Below, piece by piece: positions 12,161 to 23,142 of a DNA stretch of 64,000 nt. The DNA comes from Timema cristinae (Eukaryota; Arthropoda; Insecta; Phasmatodea; Timematidae), in contig JBCFYV010002255.1 in NCBI GenBank assembly GCA_039000515.1, positions 22,117,963 through 22,181,962 on the forward strand, given 5' to 3'. The notes under the pieces are model-generated. The model worked only from the letters and a program-made list of their open reading frames with translations. It did not search any database and was not told where the DNA came from. The position numbers and the translations under genes are program-made. Within the stretch, counting starts at the first letter, position 1, and each line of letters starts with the position of its first letter.

Positions 12161-12424
12161 TTATAATAATAATAATATTTAGCACTGCGTCTTACTACCC
12201 GTTCGGGTTATACGCTTTATGTACTAATTACGCTAATGGCTTAGGAATTGGGAAGGTTGAATTTGAGAAAGTGAACCCGCATTTGCGTGGAGGGAGAGTG
12301 GAAAACCATTTAGGAAAAACCACCCCCAGTTCACCCGAACGAGATTCGAACCTCGATCTCCCCGTCCTCAGCAGTCGAGCTCAACACGACAAGCGTGTTA
12401 GCCAACTATGCCACCGAGGCGGGT
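12161..12424 (-). mobile_element. SINE-A full length with 13-bp TSD
   Basis: On the minus strand: tRNA-like head with A box (tggcatagttgg), B-box-like aggttcgaatct, then a conserved body and the common tail ending in an AT-rich run. Exact 13-bp direct repeats, taccattaattta, lie at 12148-12160 and 12425-12437. These show target-primed insertion and little decay. Confidence 0.95.
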
Positions 12425-12437
12425 TACCATTAATTTA

Positions 12438-12750
12438 ACAACGTTATTGAAGAAGCCCAGATTTGACGAAGAAGAAAATTTACACACCACAGGGATTTGA
12501 ACCCAGCCTCCTTAGCTCATATGGAAGAGCAAAGAGTCTCAGACAAAGGAGGTATGGAAGGAAGGTGTGTGTGTGTTAAGGCGTCAGTCTCATCTGATTT
12601 GGTTTACTGTTAACGGGAGGGTTGGAGTTCGATTTCCAGCCAATTTTGGGCTTACTGAGGACGACATGTTTTAAATGTTTATCCACGCTTTCTATACATA
12701 AATATGGATTTTATTCTAGCTGCTAACTTCACTCATTAGTGAAAATATGT
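12438..12750 (+). repeat. tRNA-like SINE relics
   Basis: A reversed B box (ggatttgaaccc) sits at 12491-12502. A forward head-like stretch at 12570-12660 (taaggcgtcagtctcatc, then ggttggagttcgatttcc) resembles a SINE-C head. No tail follows. Old fragments. Confidence 0.4.
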
Positions 12751-13062
12751 GAGTATCCTATAAGATTGGCAACGCGCGTAGCACAAAAAAAATACATTTG
12801 TGGAATTTATTATTTGTTTAATAACTTGCATAAAAAAACCTTAAAACAAATATTTTTGCCTATTAAGCTTATATCATGTGATGGGGATACTTATATTTGG
12901 CAACGCTGCATTTTATTTATCTTGCTTCCTCTTCCGTTCTCTAAGTAGAGCAAATATTTAACGATGTTTAATCTATGAAGTTAAAACTAAATGCGACTTG
13001 ATTTACAAACCTTATTTCCTGCTTTGAATTATATCTATAGTCTGATCGACTAAAGAGGAACC
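12751..13062. other. Unassigned sequence
   Basis: Nothing recognised. A 69-codon AT-rich frame is not credible as a gene. Confidence 0.5.
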
Positions 13063-13070
13063 TTTTAGAG

Positions 13071-13761
13071 CAGACAGTGTTTCTAAAAACTTTCGCCAGT
13101 CGAGTAAACGTTTATAATAATAAAAAAAGAGGAAGACACAAATACCCACAATTTTGAAAAGTAAAAACAGTTTTTTCAGATTTTACTAAGACTTTAGTGG
13201 CAAGCTAACGCAGAAGTGACAGGGATTACACCACGTCAAAATCTGAGGTAGTTTGTTGATCAGACTTACTATATAAAATAATGTTTTATTTATTTCAATA
13301 CAATGAAGAGTTTGTCTATCATGAGTATTGTGCGAAATTGACTCCACGCAGAGGTCTGAAAATTTAAATTTGAGTATCCACTGAACAGGAACATGTACCT
13401 CTCAAGGCCAGAATTTTAAAAATTTTATTAGCTTCTTTTAAATTAATTAGAAACCGGGATGGAACCAAAACAATATTAATAAAATGAAGAGTGTGTGTGT
13501 CTTTTATGAACATTGCGTGATATCTACCACATGCAGAGATCTGAAAAATTAAAAATTAGTACCCCCAATTCACGAAAAGTGCACCTGGAAGCTGGAATTA
13601 TAGTTACCTTCCCCGTATGATAATGAAACCAAAAACATTTCTGGCGGGAAACACCGGGTACTACAACTATGATTTATACAAATCAGAGCCACATTGATAG
13701 CTCTCTGAAATTCTTCACGCACCCCAGGGGAGGTACACGTTCCACTGTTTGAGAAACACTG
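13071..13761. mobile_element. hAT-like non-autonomous element, ~690 bp
   Basis: The left end has cagtgtttctaaaaac at 13075. The right end is gtttgagaaacactg, ending at 13761, its near reverse complement; cagtg-tttctcaaa is a familiar hAT terminus type. The host sequence ttttagagca is repeated on both sides (13063-13072 and 13762-13771), covering the 8-bp duplication typical of hAT. No transposase frame. Confidence 0.7.
13290..13640 (+). repeat. Diverged direct duplication, period ~181 bp
   Basis: Two copies inside the hAT-like element share, in order, aatgaagagt, a tgagtattg/tgaacattg block, gcagag-tctgaaaa and a gaaccaaaa or gaaaccaaaa block. The copies have drifted by many substitutions. 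Confidence 0.6.
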
Positions 13762-13771
13762 TTTTAGAGCA

Positions 13772-14034
13772 TATAAACACAAAGGTTGACTCGATAAACA
13801 AATATGGCACTGTCAAAATTGACTGACACCCCTATAGAAAGGGATATACATGTCCTAACGTATGGTGATATAAAATAAGTTTTAATATAATACTTCATTT
13901 GATTCACGTCTTATTAACCAACAAAAGGTAACTGAATAGTCGGCTGTCTTAATTACTCTATCAATATGGTACAACACATATCTACTATAAGATTCAAAAG
14001 AATAACTACATAAGTCAATGGAAATACCAATACT
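13772..14034. other. Unassigned sequence
   Basis: No feature recognised. Confidence 0.4.
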
Positions 14035-14345
14035 CGCATATGCCGCAGAAACACGAAGTCTAACTAAACGTACCCAAAAACTGGAGGTCGCAGAAATGCG
14101 AGTGGCGAAAAAACAATCACTAATAAATCACTAGTAGACAGAGAAAGAAATTGAGAACATAAGAGAATCTTGTCAAATCAACACCATCACTTAATGGATA
14201 GTTTCACGTAGTAGAGAATGGAAGAAACTTAATGAAAGTATGCAAGAAGACAGAATTGTCAAAATAGCAAAAGACGAAAGACCACCGGTGAAGAGAAGAC
14301 CAAGAAGACCAAGGCGAAGATAGAAGGACAGCCTTCGGAGGCCTT
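14035..14345 (+). pseudogene. LINE ORF2 C-terminal fragment (lineage 1)
   Basis: Plus-strand reading gives a peptide close to the region after the reverse-transcriptase core of non-LTR elements: YAAETRSLTKRTQKLEVAEM from 14038 (family motif YGxETW), a stop, LVDRERN in another frame, then EWKKLNES, QEDRIVKIAKDERPP and a basic RRPRRPRRR-stop-KDSL stretch. Several frameshifts and stops make it dead. Only the 3' end of the element is present, as expected for 5'-truncated insertion. The exact LINE clade cannot be told from this fragment. Confidence 0.8.
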
Positions 14346-14397
14346 GTAATGGAAGTCTTACTAACCGTCCAAGATATAAGCATTTAAACACTCTAAT

Positions 14398-14565
14398 TGT
14401 GTAGGAATTAAAAAGGTATAATCTAGAGAAAATGTACCTTCGTTTCCGTAGAAGGATAGAGGTAAAACGTTTATAGAAGAAAAAATTCAGTAGCCCAGAT
14501 GTGATTTGAGCTTTGGAAAGTAAAACTATATGAGCCTAATATCTAGTCCGCGTGACTACCTAAGT
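14398..14565 (-). repeat. SINE-C fragment
   Basis: Reverse of the SINE-C body: gtaggaatt, gagaaaatgtacc, a degenerate hinge, then a reversed head region. Both ends are eroded. Confidence 0.45.
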
Positions 14566-14863
14566 TGGTTAGTAACTTTCTTAACTGTAGGGTTAAATTT
14601 AACCATAATTAACTCTAAATCAACGACGTGTGTTTAATTTAACCAGTGAAACTTTATATTTTAAATTATGTATGTATATTTTTTAATAATATGTTCAAAA
14701 TCAGATCTATAAGAGACAATCTAAGATTTAAGTATGAGACGGGTATCTTAGAGAAGCTACACTCATATTAAAATAAAGCTAAAATGAAAAATGGTAGGGA
14801 AAGTCATCTTTAGGCACCCCACTCTTTTTTTCCCTTCTCCAGCACCTCTATTATGTCATAACC

Positions 14864-15445
14864 CAGGGATGTGCAAACTTACTTATAAGAGGGACAGATT
14901 TTTGAATGAATGTTTGACTTGCCAAAGACTTTTATTCATTGATATTTATTTATAATTTTTTTTAAACTATAAACACACATAATAGACTGACATGAATAAG
15001 TTTAAATAGACGGAAGATGAAAAACAATCATAAATATCTCAATGACTTGGTATGTTTTTAAGTTAGTTCAGAAGATTCATATGATAGAATATGAGATGAG
15101 TTTAAACTGTGAATGAGGTTCGAGAATATATTTTTTTTTAATCTGAGTTGAACTGTAAGGTTTTTCTCTCACAAGAGAAGACAGATGCTAATGAGTAAGT
15201 TGGTTTCTAGTATCACTTTTCCTAAGTTTCATGGTTGAAAACAATAATTGTTAGATTAAAAATGAGGATGCAAACATTTTCATGTATTTTTGGGCATGAT
15301 TTATCAAGCTTGTAAATATTGATTTTTACATGGTTTTATATTTTAAAAAAAGTTTTGTACGTATTTAAATTATTTATCCCACGGACAGGATTAAATACGC
15401 CGGTGGGCCGTATTGGACTCACGGGCCGTAGTTTGCCAATCCCTG
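14864..15445. mobile_element. hAT-like (Charlie-type ends) element, ~580 bp
   Basis: The left end, cagggatgtgcaaactta, is matched by the right end, tagtttgccaatccctg. Such ends (CAGGG-TTGGCAAACTA and GGCCCG) are typical of hAT-Charlie-like elements. The interior is AT-rich and non-coding. No convincing 8-bp TSD, so it is old or slightly truncated. Confidence 0.65.
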
Positions 15446-15720
15446 CCGTGAACTAACAGTATATCATCAACGGCATCCAAGTGCAGTGCGAGTTTAACAC
15501 CTTAGAACAATGGTACTCAACCTTATTTGGTTCGCGTTCCCCAAATATAATTTATTTTCAAATCTGTTTTCCCAAAGTTATTGGTGCACAATGCAAGCTT
15601 TACTGTACAGTACATATTCTGTAATCTACATCTAGAATAAAATTGGTGCTACCATGTCCTTAACGCCAGGGTCTTTTGTGGCTAACTCTAAATCTAGCCC
15701 TGATTATTTAGTGTTATAAC

Positions 15721-15905
15721 ATTATATATATATATTTAGTGTTATAACATTATATATATACATACATTATACATTATACATACATATATAAATACATACA
15801 AATATACATATATATATATACACTCACACAAACGTACGTGCATAATATATACAAATATAAAAATATACATACACATATATTAATTTTTCCATGTATACAA
15901 TAATT
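15721..15905. repeat. TA/CATA-rich microsatellite
   Basis: Alternating tatata and cata runs, including a duplicated tttagtgttataacattata at 15700-15720 and 15735-15755. Confidence 0.85.
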
Positions 15906-15916
15906 ATATATAGGTA

Positions 15917-16151
15917 CAGTAGCCCCGTGGCTTCTTTGGTGCTGACTGACAGCTCACATCTGACTTCTGAGAGTCAACATTCAGGTATATACCTACATTT
16001 GGACTGTCAAAAGTGACATCTGATGAACATATGTTTTTTAAGATCATCTGGGTCGGCGTAAGGATACCTAATTTGATCTGGTAACTTTTTTAAGCTGTCA
16101 ACTATCAGCTGTGAGCAGTCAGTCAGCACCAAAGAAGCTATGGGGCTACTG
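15917..16151. mobile_element. H element copy 1, TA-flanked hairpin MITE
   Basis: The first 34 bp (cagtagccccgtggcttctt...) are the reverse complement of the last 34 bp (...aagctatggggctactg) with two mismatches, and TA lies on each side. TA duplication with CAGT-type ends fits the Tc1/mariner group. 235 bp and non-coding. Confidence 0.85.
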
Positions 16152-16412
16152 TACATACATTTACATTTTACGTACTCCTAAGCCTAAGAGATCTTCGTGT
16201 ACCCCACGTTGAGGACCACTTACTCTACCTTAGACCACTCCCTCACCGTTATATATATTACATTCTTGTTTACATTTTGGTATAGTCTATACGTGGTAGT
16301 CTTAGCATCTATTTCCTTTCTTTTTTTACCATCGTGAGGTTACTAAATATAAGTAAATTTATCCACCCTGCCTGTTTAAACATTTTGATGAGATAGGTCG
16401 ATTTATGTAACA

Positions 16413-16782
16413 TAAGGTAGGGAGGGATATAGGGAATGCGAGAAAAAAACAATGTGTTTGTAGATTTTATAAAAAAATGTCATTAAAAAAAAAAATCAAA
16501 CATTGCTCCAGTAGAAACGCAGTGTTTATTTTTCTTCCTATGGTGAAATCCACAGTTCCTGAATATCCACAATGAACAAGGCGGCATTAGAAGAGAAACT
16601 TTAAATTAAGAGAAAAATTTGTCATTAAATTCCAGGACACTTTTGCCAGATATTCAATACCTGTTGAGGTCACCACGTGAAGAAAAACTCTTATGTTTGT
16701 ATTGGAGCAATATTTGATTTATTTTGACAAAAGCTGCCAAAATACTGACCATTTCTTGTGTCCCCTACATCTCCCACCTTAA
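16413..16782. mobile_element. F foldback element copy
   Basis: Starts taaggtagggaggg and ends ctcccaccttaa. The centre carries mirrored phrases (tccacagttcctgaatatcc against gatattcaatacctgttgagg). About 370 bp, non-coding. Confidence 0.8.
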
Positions 16783-17719
16783 CAAATTGACAAACTGGTT
16801 GGTAAATTGAATTGTATTTGTAGTATTGTAGTAGGCCTATGTTTTAGACTGTAAAAGAAAAAGCTATCAATTTTGCGAATGGGTAATAGTTCAAAAAGTT
16901 TCTGGAGCTGTTTTGGCCATGTTATCTCCTTACACCTCCCCCCCCCCCCCCGCCCCATTTTGCAAACCAATCTTCTTTTTCTGCCACTTTCTAGCTACTA
17001 AGCCTTGTCGACATGTCACTTATACCACTGTTGCTCTGGGAGGCAGATATAGCTGTCAAGCCAAGCCACTGTATTGGTTACCCACCAAAACTAACCAACC
17101 GAGAAGAGATAAACCCTACTTAACTTAAGTGGTTTTGACACCTATGAAGGGGATGTAGGTAGTGTACCGTTTGTTGAAATATTTGTCTTGTTAGCAAAGA
17201 TAAAAACAAATTAGGTGTATAATTCATGTTTTTATAAATACAAGAAAACGAAATGCTTCTCTTTGACTAGAAGAACGAATAATTCTTTACTAAATAGATT
17301 TATTAGATGTGCTGTAGGAAATGATGTTCTCAGAAACAACTTAAGTCAAATAATCTTGAAGGAAGTTGGAAACTTTTTACCTTCTCATACTTCTGTTAAA
17401 ATCCGGTTTCAACCAGTTTGACATGTGGATTATCGTCTTTTGGTGTTTACCAAGGGTTTCTTAGACTTGAGTTGATATATTCATTGCTACAATCATGGGA
17501 CGTAGTACGTCATTGAAGGTGAAATATTTGCTTTGCCATTTATTAGAACGCAAAGATATGCGACAGAGGTTACGTAATACCACGTTATTTAAAAAGTCCT
17601 TTGTTATTTTAAAATATGACTCATGCCAAAATAGAGACAAAAGGTGCTGCTTTATTTTATCATAGGCTATCTGAAGTACCTGGTAATACCCGAGAGATTG
17701 TTTTTTGTTTTTTTTTAGT
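16783..17719. other. Unassigned sequence
   Basis: No gene recognised. It holds a C-run at about 16937-16951 and three frames of 60-71 codons with no motif. The frame at 17215-17421 (plus) reads KKTKCFSLTRRTNNSLLNRF, which I cannot assign. Confidence 0.5.
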
Positions 17720-18060
17720 TTAAGGTGGGGATGTAGTGAACGTGAGAAAATATCAATGTCTTCGCATATTTTATATCAAATTTTTTGGTCAAAATAAATC
17801 AAAGACTGTTTCAGAACAATCAAAAAGATCAATTATCTTCACATGGTGCCTTCAACAGTTGTTGAATATCTGTCAAATGTATCCTGAGATATGACAACTT
17901 TTTCTCTTCATTTAAAAAGTGTATCATCTAATGCTGCTATGCTCATGACATATATTAAACAACTGTTGATATCACTCAGGTGAAGAAGATTAAACTCTTT
18001 GTTTCTACTGTAGCAATGTTTGATTTATTTTGGCCTAAAATGTGTCTTTTTTTTAAACAA
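17720..18060. mobile_element. F foldback element, right end truncated
   Basis: Starts ttaaggtggggatg. It follows the F order through the mirrored centre to gatttattttggcctaaaatg, then breaks off. The terminal ccaccttaa is absent. Confidence 0.75.
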
Positions 18061-18672
18061 GTCATTTGTTCTTATGGTCAACAGAAATTTCAACGTTATT
18101 TGTGAATTTATTTATTTATTTTAAGTTTAAACGCTACCAATCTCGCCAAGAGAAACATCACAAATAACAATGATTATATCTCCCTTCTAGTAGGTGTCAG
18201 TCTATAAAAGGCCATCTCACCACCTGAATAGCACCTAGCTAAGGGATCAACCATTAACCACGCAAGGGTGCTTAGAATAAGTGATGAAATGGTGGAGCTA
18301 TAGCTTATACGTCCCGATTCCGGTGGAAATAAAAGGTTTTAGGAGCCACAACATGCAAACGGCTATTTTCTTAAAAGTTATTTTAATAATTTAAAAACTG
18401 TTAAAGTAAAACATAATTTAAAACAAATTGTTAGTTGTGAAAGTTTTGACCTCCAAAAGTGACAGTTCAACACATGATCTTGTAGATCATATGGTTTGAC
18501 GGATGGATGGATGAATACATGTGAGTAAATCTAGTAACTTTTGCTAGTTGTTAGCTGTTAGCTACCTACACTCCTACGTCGGATAGCCCGTACCTTTGTT
18601 AGTAAATAGGAATGCCACCACCAGGCAATCAGGAGTGTGACGTCCTTTATGGACCCACCCCTCCTCCGTTCC
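18061..18672. other. Unassigned sequence
   Basis: No gene recognised. tatttatttatttt lies near 18109. Otherwise ordinary AT-rich sequence. Confidence 0.5.
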
Positions 18673-19042
18673 TTAAGGTGTGGCAGAAGGGAGTGCAAGT
18701 ATTTTCTAATTTTTATTGAATATAAATTTGTTGGCAAAAATTAATCAAATATTTCTTAAGTAGCAACATAGAGTATAGTTTTCTGCACATGATAATATCA
18801 ACAGATCTTGAATATCTGTCAAGGGTGTCCTGGAATGTTGTCAAAACTTTTTAAATAAAGAAAAGAAGTTTGACAAAACTCCAGGACACCCTTGACATAT
18901 ATTCAAGATCTGTTGATATTAGCATGTGCAGGAAACTAAACTATATGTTGCTACTGGAGAAATATTTGATTTATTTTTGCCAAAAAAATGTAATGCTATA
19001 AAAACTGTAGAATTACTCGTGCTCCCTTCTGCCGCACCTTAA
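18673..19042. mobile_element. F foldback element, best-preserved copy
   Basis: Termini are ttaaggtgtggcagaaggga and tcccttctgccgcacctt plus aa, an inverted repeat with one mismatch over 20 bp. The mirror continues to the centre (caacagatcttgaatatctg against atattcaagatctgttgat; aagggtgtcctgga against tccaggacaccctt). The 370-bp element can fold almost end to end. Only TTAA is shared at both borders, consistent with TTAA target duplication. Confidence 0.9.
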
Positions 19043-19370
19043 GAGTTCGTGACTCAAAGACGTCCTTGGGAAGGGGGAGGGGGGGAGGGTAAGAGAAGGA
19101 AGGGTACAGTATTCGGTAACGTCACGCTATCCAAGAGAAGAGCAATTAACTGGGCAAGTACAACTCATTCTCCCCGTTATAACAATAGCTGATGATGGAC
19201 TCGTGCGATGACTTTGGTCCCCGGTCCGACACATTCTTCGTGACCTTGGTTAGAGCTTGTTAGACTTCCAACGGTTCGGTGGGGGGAGGGAGGGAGGGTG
19301 ATATAAGGGTTGGCTCCCATCTCCCCTGCCCATCATTTTAGATGCTCAATTGTAAAGAGTGGCTTTTTTT
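19043..19370. other. Unassigned G-rich sequence
   Basis: GC-richer than average, with G-runs at 19071-19090 and 19280-19297. No coding frame that I recognise. Confidence 0.4.
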
Positions 19371-19562
19371 TTAGCACCGCATCTTACTATCCGTTTGAGC
19401 TATATGCTTATGTACTAATTACGCTAGTGGTTTTAGGGACTAGGGAAGTTATATTTATTAAACAACCCTCAGTACACCCGACCACGATTCGAACCTCGAA
19501 CTGCAATATAGTCTAATCTACTGCAAGATTAGCACGTTAGACCACATGGCCACCAAAGCGGG
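19371..19562 (-). mobile_element. SINE-C, internally deleted (left half of a head-to-head pair)
   Basis: Reversed common tail (agcaccgcatcttactatcc), body with a deletion, B box (gattcgaacctcg) and head ending gttagaccacatggccacc. T-rich sequence adjoins the tail. The head faces the copy at 19.63 kb. Confidence 0.75.
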
Positions 19563-19627
19563 TAGAAAGAAGTATTTTTTATTTCCTTTTAATAACTTTA
19601 TGACCTCTTAGTGGAAGAAGACATGTT

Positions 19628-19835
19628 TCGGTGGCTACAAGGCTTAAGTCGTCACTCTTGCATTAGAATGGACTGCTGCTGACGGGTGGGGGGGGGGGGG
19701 GGTATCAGGGTTAGAATCCTGGTTGGGTGTTCTGAAATTTGTTGCCCCCCCCCCCTCTAAATGTATGCAAATACATGTACACTTCATCTAAATTCAACCT
19801 TTCTCATCCCTAACATATTGAAGAAATTGGTATGT
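19628..19835 (+). mobile_element. SINE-C, right half of a head-to-head pair
   Basis: The head cggtggctacaaggcttaag, tagaatggactgctgctgacgg and ggttagaatcc follow the SINE-C order. G- and C-runs have expanded within it (about 19686-19702 and 19745-19756). The common tail is lost. Confidence 0.6.
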
Positions 19836-20984
19836 ATGTATATAGCTACTACTATGATATTTGGTGCTTAGAAATATTTTGTCCGCGAGACAGGTCTTAA
19901 ATGCATCATCTACTTGAATGGAAGTATTCTCGTTAAGGTATTTCTTATTATAAAGGTCAATTTTGACGTTTCCAAGAAATTCTCAGAAATTGTCATTTGG
20001 GACCCTTTTAAGAAGTATTATTTGTTTGAGTAAAGCAAAATATTATGTTCATAGAAATTTACCTTAAGTTCAGAATTGTGATATCTCTCCCGAATTTTTT
20101 TTATCTAAAATGGGTTAATTTAACTTTTTTAGTTATTTAAAAAATATTATATAAATTATAACACTTAATATTTAAGTTTTTTTTATTATATAGCGAAATG
20201 GAGTTGCAATTAAAATTATAGGATAGTTGTGGATTGTTTTATTGGTTATGTTACTTCAGGACAGTATTTTCAAAAGAAATACTACAATGTGAGGATATTT
20301 TCATTAAGTAGGTGGCCCCCTTGAGGGCCAGAGAAAGTTTGTAAGAATCCAGGAACCCAGCATTATTATATCAGGGAATTAATCCGTAGTGTTTCAATTG
20401 GTACCCAACGTGGGGCGATTAATTCAATAGTGATACAACCCTCAAGTTTTGATCAAACCTATCAAATCAAGGCTATGACATTGCTATACAATTTTGTACT
20501 GAATTCATTAATAGTGTCGATTTGTAAACACCTACGTGTCATTTTAAAGGAACTTAAAACACCTTTCCCAATAAAAATTAATATCATCCACTTACTCAAA
20601 TTTCATTGGTTTGAAAGTCATGTCTTTAGTATTTGTGAACGTGGTACAAGATTAACAACAATCCACTTTGCCATTATACTAAATAAATAAATTAAATAAT
20701 TAATAAATAGTAGATAATAGGTAGATTATAAAGACTATTCATTTATTAAAAATATAACCTGTTAATTCTAAGTTAAATATTATCTTAACTTTAAAATTGA
20801 AATATGAGAGCATAAAATATATCATGGAGAATAGAGCCATTAAGAGATGAAATAATTCTGCATTGTTGGAGTTTTAGTTATAAAGGCCTAAATATTTTTA
20901 TAACAGTTCAAAAGATTAATATTTTGGAACATATAAATCCGTTCACAGGGGTGCACTTTATTTTTTCTTAATATACTAGAAAAA
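19836..20984. other. Unassigned AT-rich sequence
   Basis: No gene or element recognised. The 86-codon frame at 20430-20690 has no motif. Confidence 0.5.
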
Positions 20985-21075
20985 TTATTACTGTAGTGTA
21001 CATGGTAATCGAACCTGGACCCTTGTGCTTGGTGCACCAAAGCTTCACCATTGAGCTATCTACTCAGTATTTGTA
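20985..21075 (-). repeat. tRNA-like sequence, reverse
   Basis: On the minus strand tagatagctcaatggtgaag resembles a tRNA A box/D arm and gggtccaggttcgattacc a T arm. The acceptor ends do not pair, so it is not a functional tRNA. It may be the head of an unknown SINE. Confidence 0.45.
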
Positions 21076-21382
21076 CAATGCTAAGAAGTAGGTCTATTTA
21101 TTAGTCATACTTTAAAGCATATTTGGCGAAAGACGTGTGGCAGGGCATGGCTCTTTAGTAACTTTAATATTATATTATAGATAATCATTATTTACTATAA
21201 ATTATATCCAAGAGACCATTTAAAATTAATAAAAAAATGTCCAAACGGCAGCATAAGGATACCCTGGATACACGATGGAGTGTGTTTCTGATTGTTATTA
21301 AATGGCCGACGATTTTACATATCTATTACCGACTACCCATTAAAATATGAGCGATAAATGACCCACCTAACACAGGGTTAGA

Positions 21383-21450
21383 CTTAGATAGCTCAGTGGT
21401 AAGATATTGACGTGCTAAGTTGGAGGTTCCTGATTTGGTTCCAGATTTCA
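21383..21450 (+). repeat. tRNA-like sequence, forward
   Basis: ttagatagctcagtggtaag is an A-box-like D arm close to that at 21.06 kb. The B box region (ggttcctgatttggttcc) is disturbed. The two tRNA-like pieces point away from each other, about 310 bp apart. Confidence 0.4.
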
Positions 21451-22366
21451 AAAGAATTGTCAAAAAAAGATAATTATTTAACTTCAATAACATAATATAT
21501 TTTTGAAGTCATTTCACCTCATTATTAGCGGTTCGGGCTCTCCGAATTTATTCATAAAGGCGTTTCATTGCCTTGGAATGCTTATTACCTTTTGCCTTTT
21601 ACATACCTTCTGCCATCTTTAAACTTTTGTGGGGCCATTTTTTTAAATAATAAAAATGTTCTTTCCACTATTATTACACTTCACACATCCCTAAAAACAT
21701 TAAATGCAATTACACTCAGCCATAATGAATAAAAACCCGTTTCATCAATAGTAGCTACATTGACTTGAAAACTGGGGGGAACCAGGTGACAATCCCTAAG
21801 GATAGATAGTGATGGGTCAGGGCGATAAGCTCCACAAACATGCCAAAACCACTAGCGACAGATTATGGTTTCAAGAACAGCCATTGACTTAGAGTGAGAA
21901 AGGATGAACTGTCTGCTCTACTCTGACCAGGTCGTTCTGTTTCGAGCATTGCGGGGTTGTATCAGATATATTTTCAAAATCCAGGGGCAAACAATGAAGA
22001 ACCTCAGCTTGTATCATTTTGCATGAATTTCAGATTGAATATTAATGTGGATGAAGTACCATTATAAAGTTAAAATAAGTCGGCATTATTTGATTTACTT
22101 CCCTCATTTATTACACACATTTAAGTATACAATATAATTAATTTAATATTACATTTATTTGGCAATTTTTTACGCTATTAATTGAAGGTTCATTGAAATA
22201 ATACTCAAATACTTCTAGCATTCCAAATATGAAATCTTTCCATAATTTGTTTTTCTAAAAATTGTTGCATTAGATGCCAAAATTTTAAACGATGAGTAAA
22301 CACTGCGCTTAAAATGTACATTTAATCTATATTTGATACACTGATCCAAGTTTGGTTTAAGAAGAC

Positions 22367-22371
<5 letters not shown>
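21451..22371. other. Unassigned sequence
   Basis: No gene or element recognised. Confidence 0.5.

Positions 22372-22442
<71 letters not shown>
22372..22442. repeat. (TA)n microsatellite, ~70 bp
   Basis: Uninterrupted alternating TA, the longest pure dinucleotide run in the window. Self-complementary and so able to extrude as a cruciform. Confidence 0.95.
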
Positions 22443-22445
<3 letters not shown>

Positions 22446-22475
22446 GTTATATTATTAATATTGGGCCATACACCT

Positions 22476-22866
22476 TTAAGATGGAAGGCAAGGGGGTGGG
22501 AGAAAAATCATTTTTTTTCAGTTTTTATAGCAAAACTTTTTTTTTATTGCCTAAGTAAATCAAATACATTTCTTCAGTACAAACATATCTTTTAGTTTTA
22601 TACACATGCTGATATCAATAGTTTTTGAATATATGTCACGAACATATCGGCATTAGATGACAAACCTTTTCAATGAAGAGAAAAACTTGTCATTAAATTC
22701 CAGGGCACTCATGACAGATATTCAACAACTGTGTATATCACTAGGCGAAGAAAGTTAAACCTTGTTTCTTCTACAGCAATATTTTATTTATTTGTGTCAA
22801 AAAAGGTTTCGCCATAAAATTGCAAAAACAATAGCTGTTTCTCGCGTCCGTTCAATCCCACCTTAA
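22476..22866. mobile_element. F foldback element copy
   Basis: Starts ttaagatggaagg and ends aatcccaccttaa. The mirrored centre (caatagtttttgaatat against atattcaacaactg) is present. A SINE-A begins 12 bp beyond the right end. Confidence 0.8.
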
Positions 22867-22877
22867 TAAGTTTTATA

Positions 22878-23142
22878 ACCCACCTCGGTGGCGTAGTTGG
22901 CTAACCCACTAGTCGAGTTGAGCTCAACTGCTGAGGACGGGGAGATTGAGGTTCGAATCTCGGTCGGGTGAACTGGGTGTGGTTTTTCCTAAATGGTTTT
23001 CCACTATACTTCTACGCAAGTGCGGGTTCACTTCCTCTAATTCAACCTTCCCAATTCCTAATCCATTAGCGTAATTAGTACTTAAAGCGTATAACCCGAA
23101 CGGGTAGTAAGACGCGGTGATAATAATAATAATAATAATAAT
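22878..23142 (+). mobile_element. SINE-A full length with 8-bp TSD
   Basis: cctcggtggcgtagttggct (A box), aggttcgaatct (B box), body, the common tail cccgaacgggtagtaagac and (AAT)n at 23120-23142. TSD gttttata lies at 22870-22877 and 23143-23150. The copy is close to the consensus that the other SINE-A copies suggest. Confidence 0.9.

Larger units (their letters stand above)
15507..16226. mobile_element. hAT-like element with exact 8-bp TSD, carrying nested H element
   Basis: The left end (caatggtactcaacc, then gttcgcgttcccc) and right end (gtgtaccccacgttgaggacc) form degenerate hAT-type termini (consensus GTGGTTCTCAACC and GGGTACGCG). accttaga occurs on both sides at 15499-15506 and 16227-16234. 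The interior is a TA/CA microsatellite and an H element. No transposase. Confidence 0.75.

Noticed and set aside
22878..22970. Functional tRNA gene
   Set aside because: A and B boxes are present but acceptor and anticodon stems do not pair, and the sequence continues into a SINE body. The same holds for the other SINE heads.
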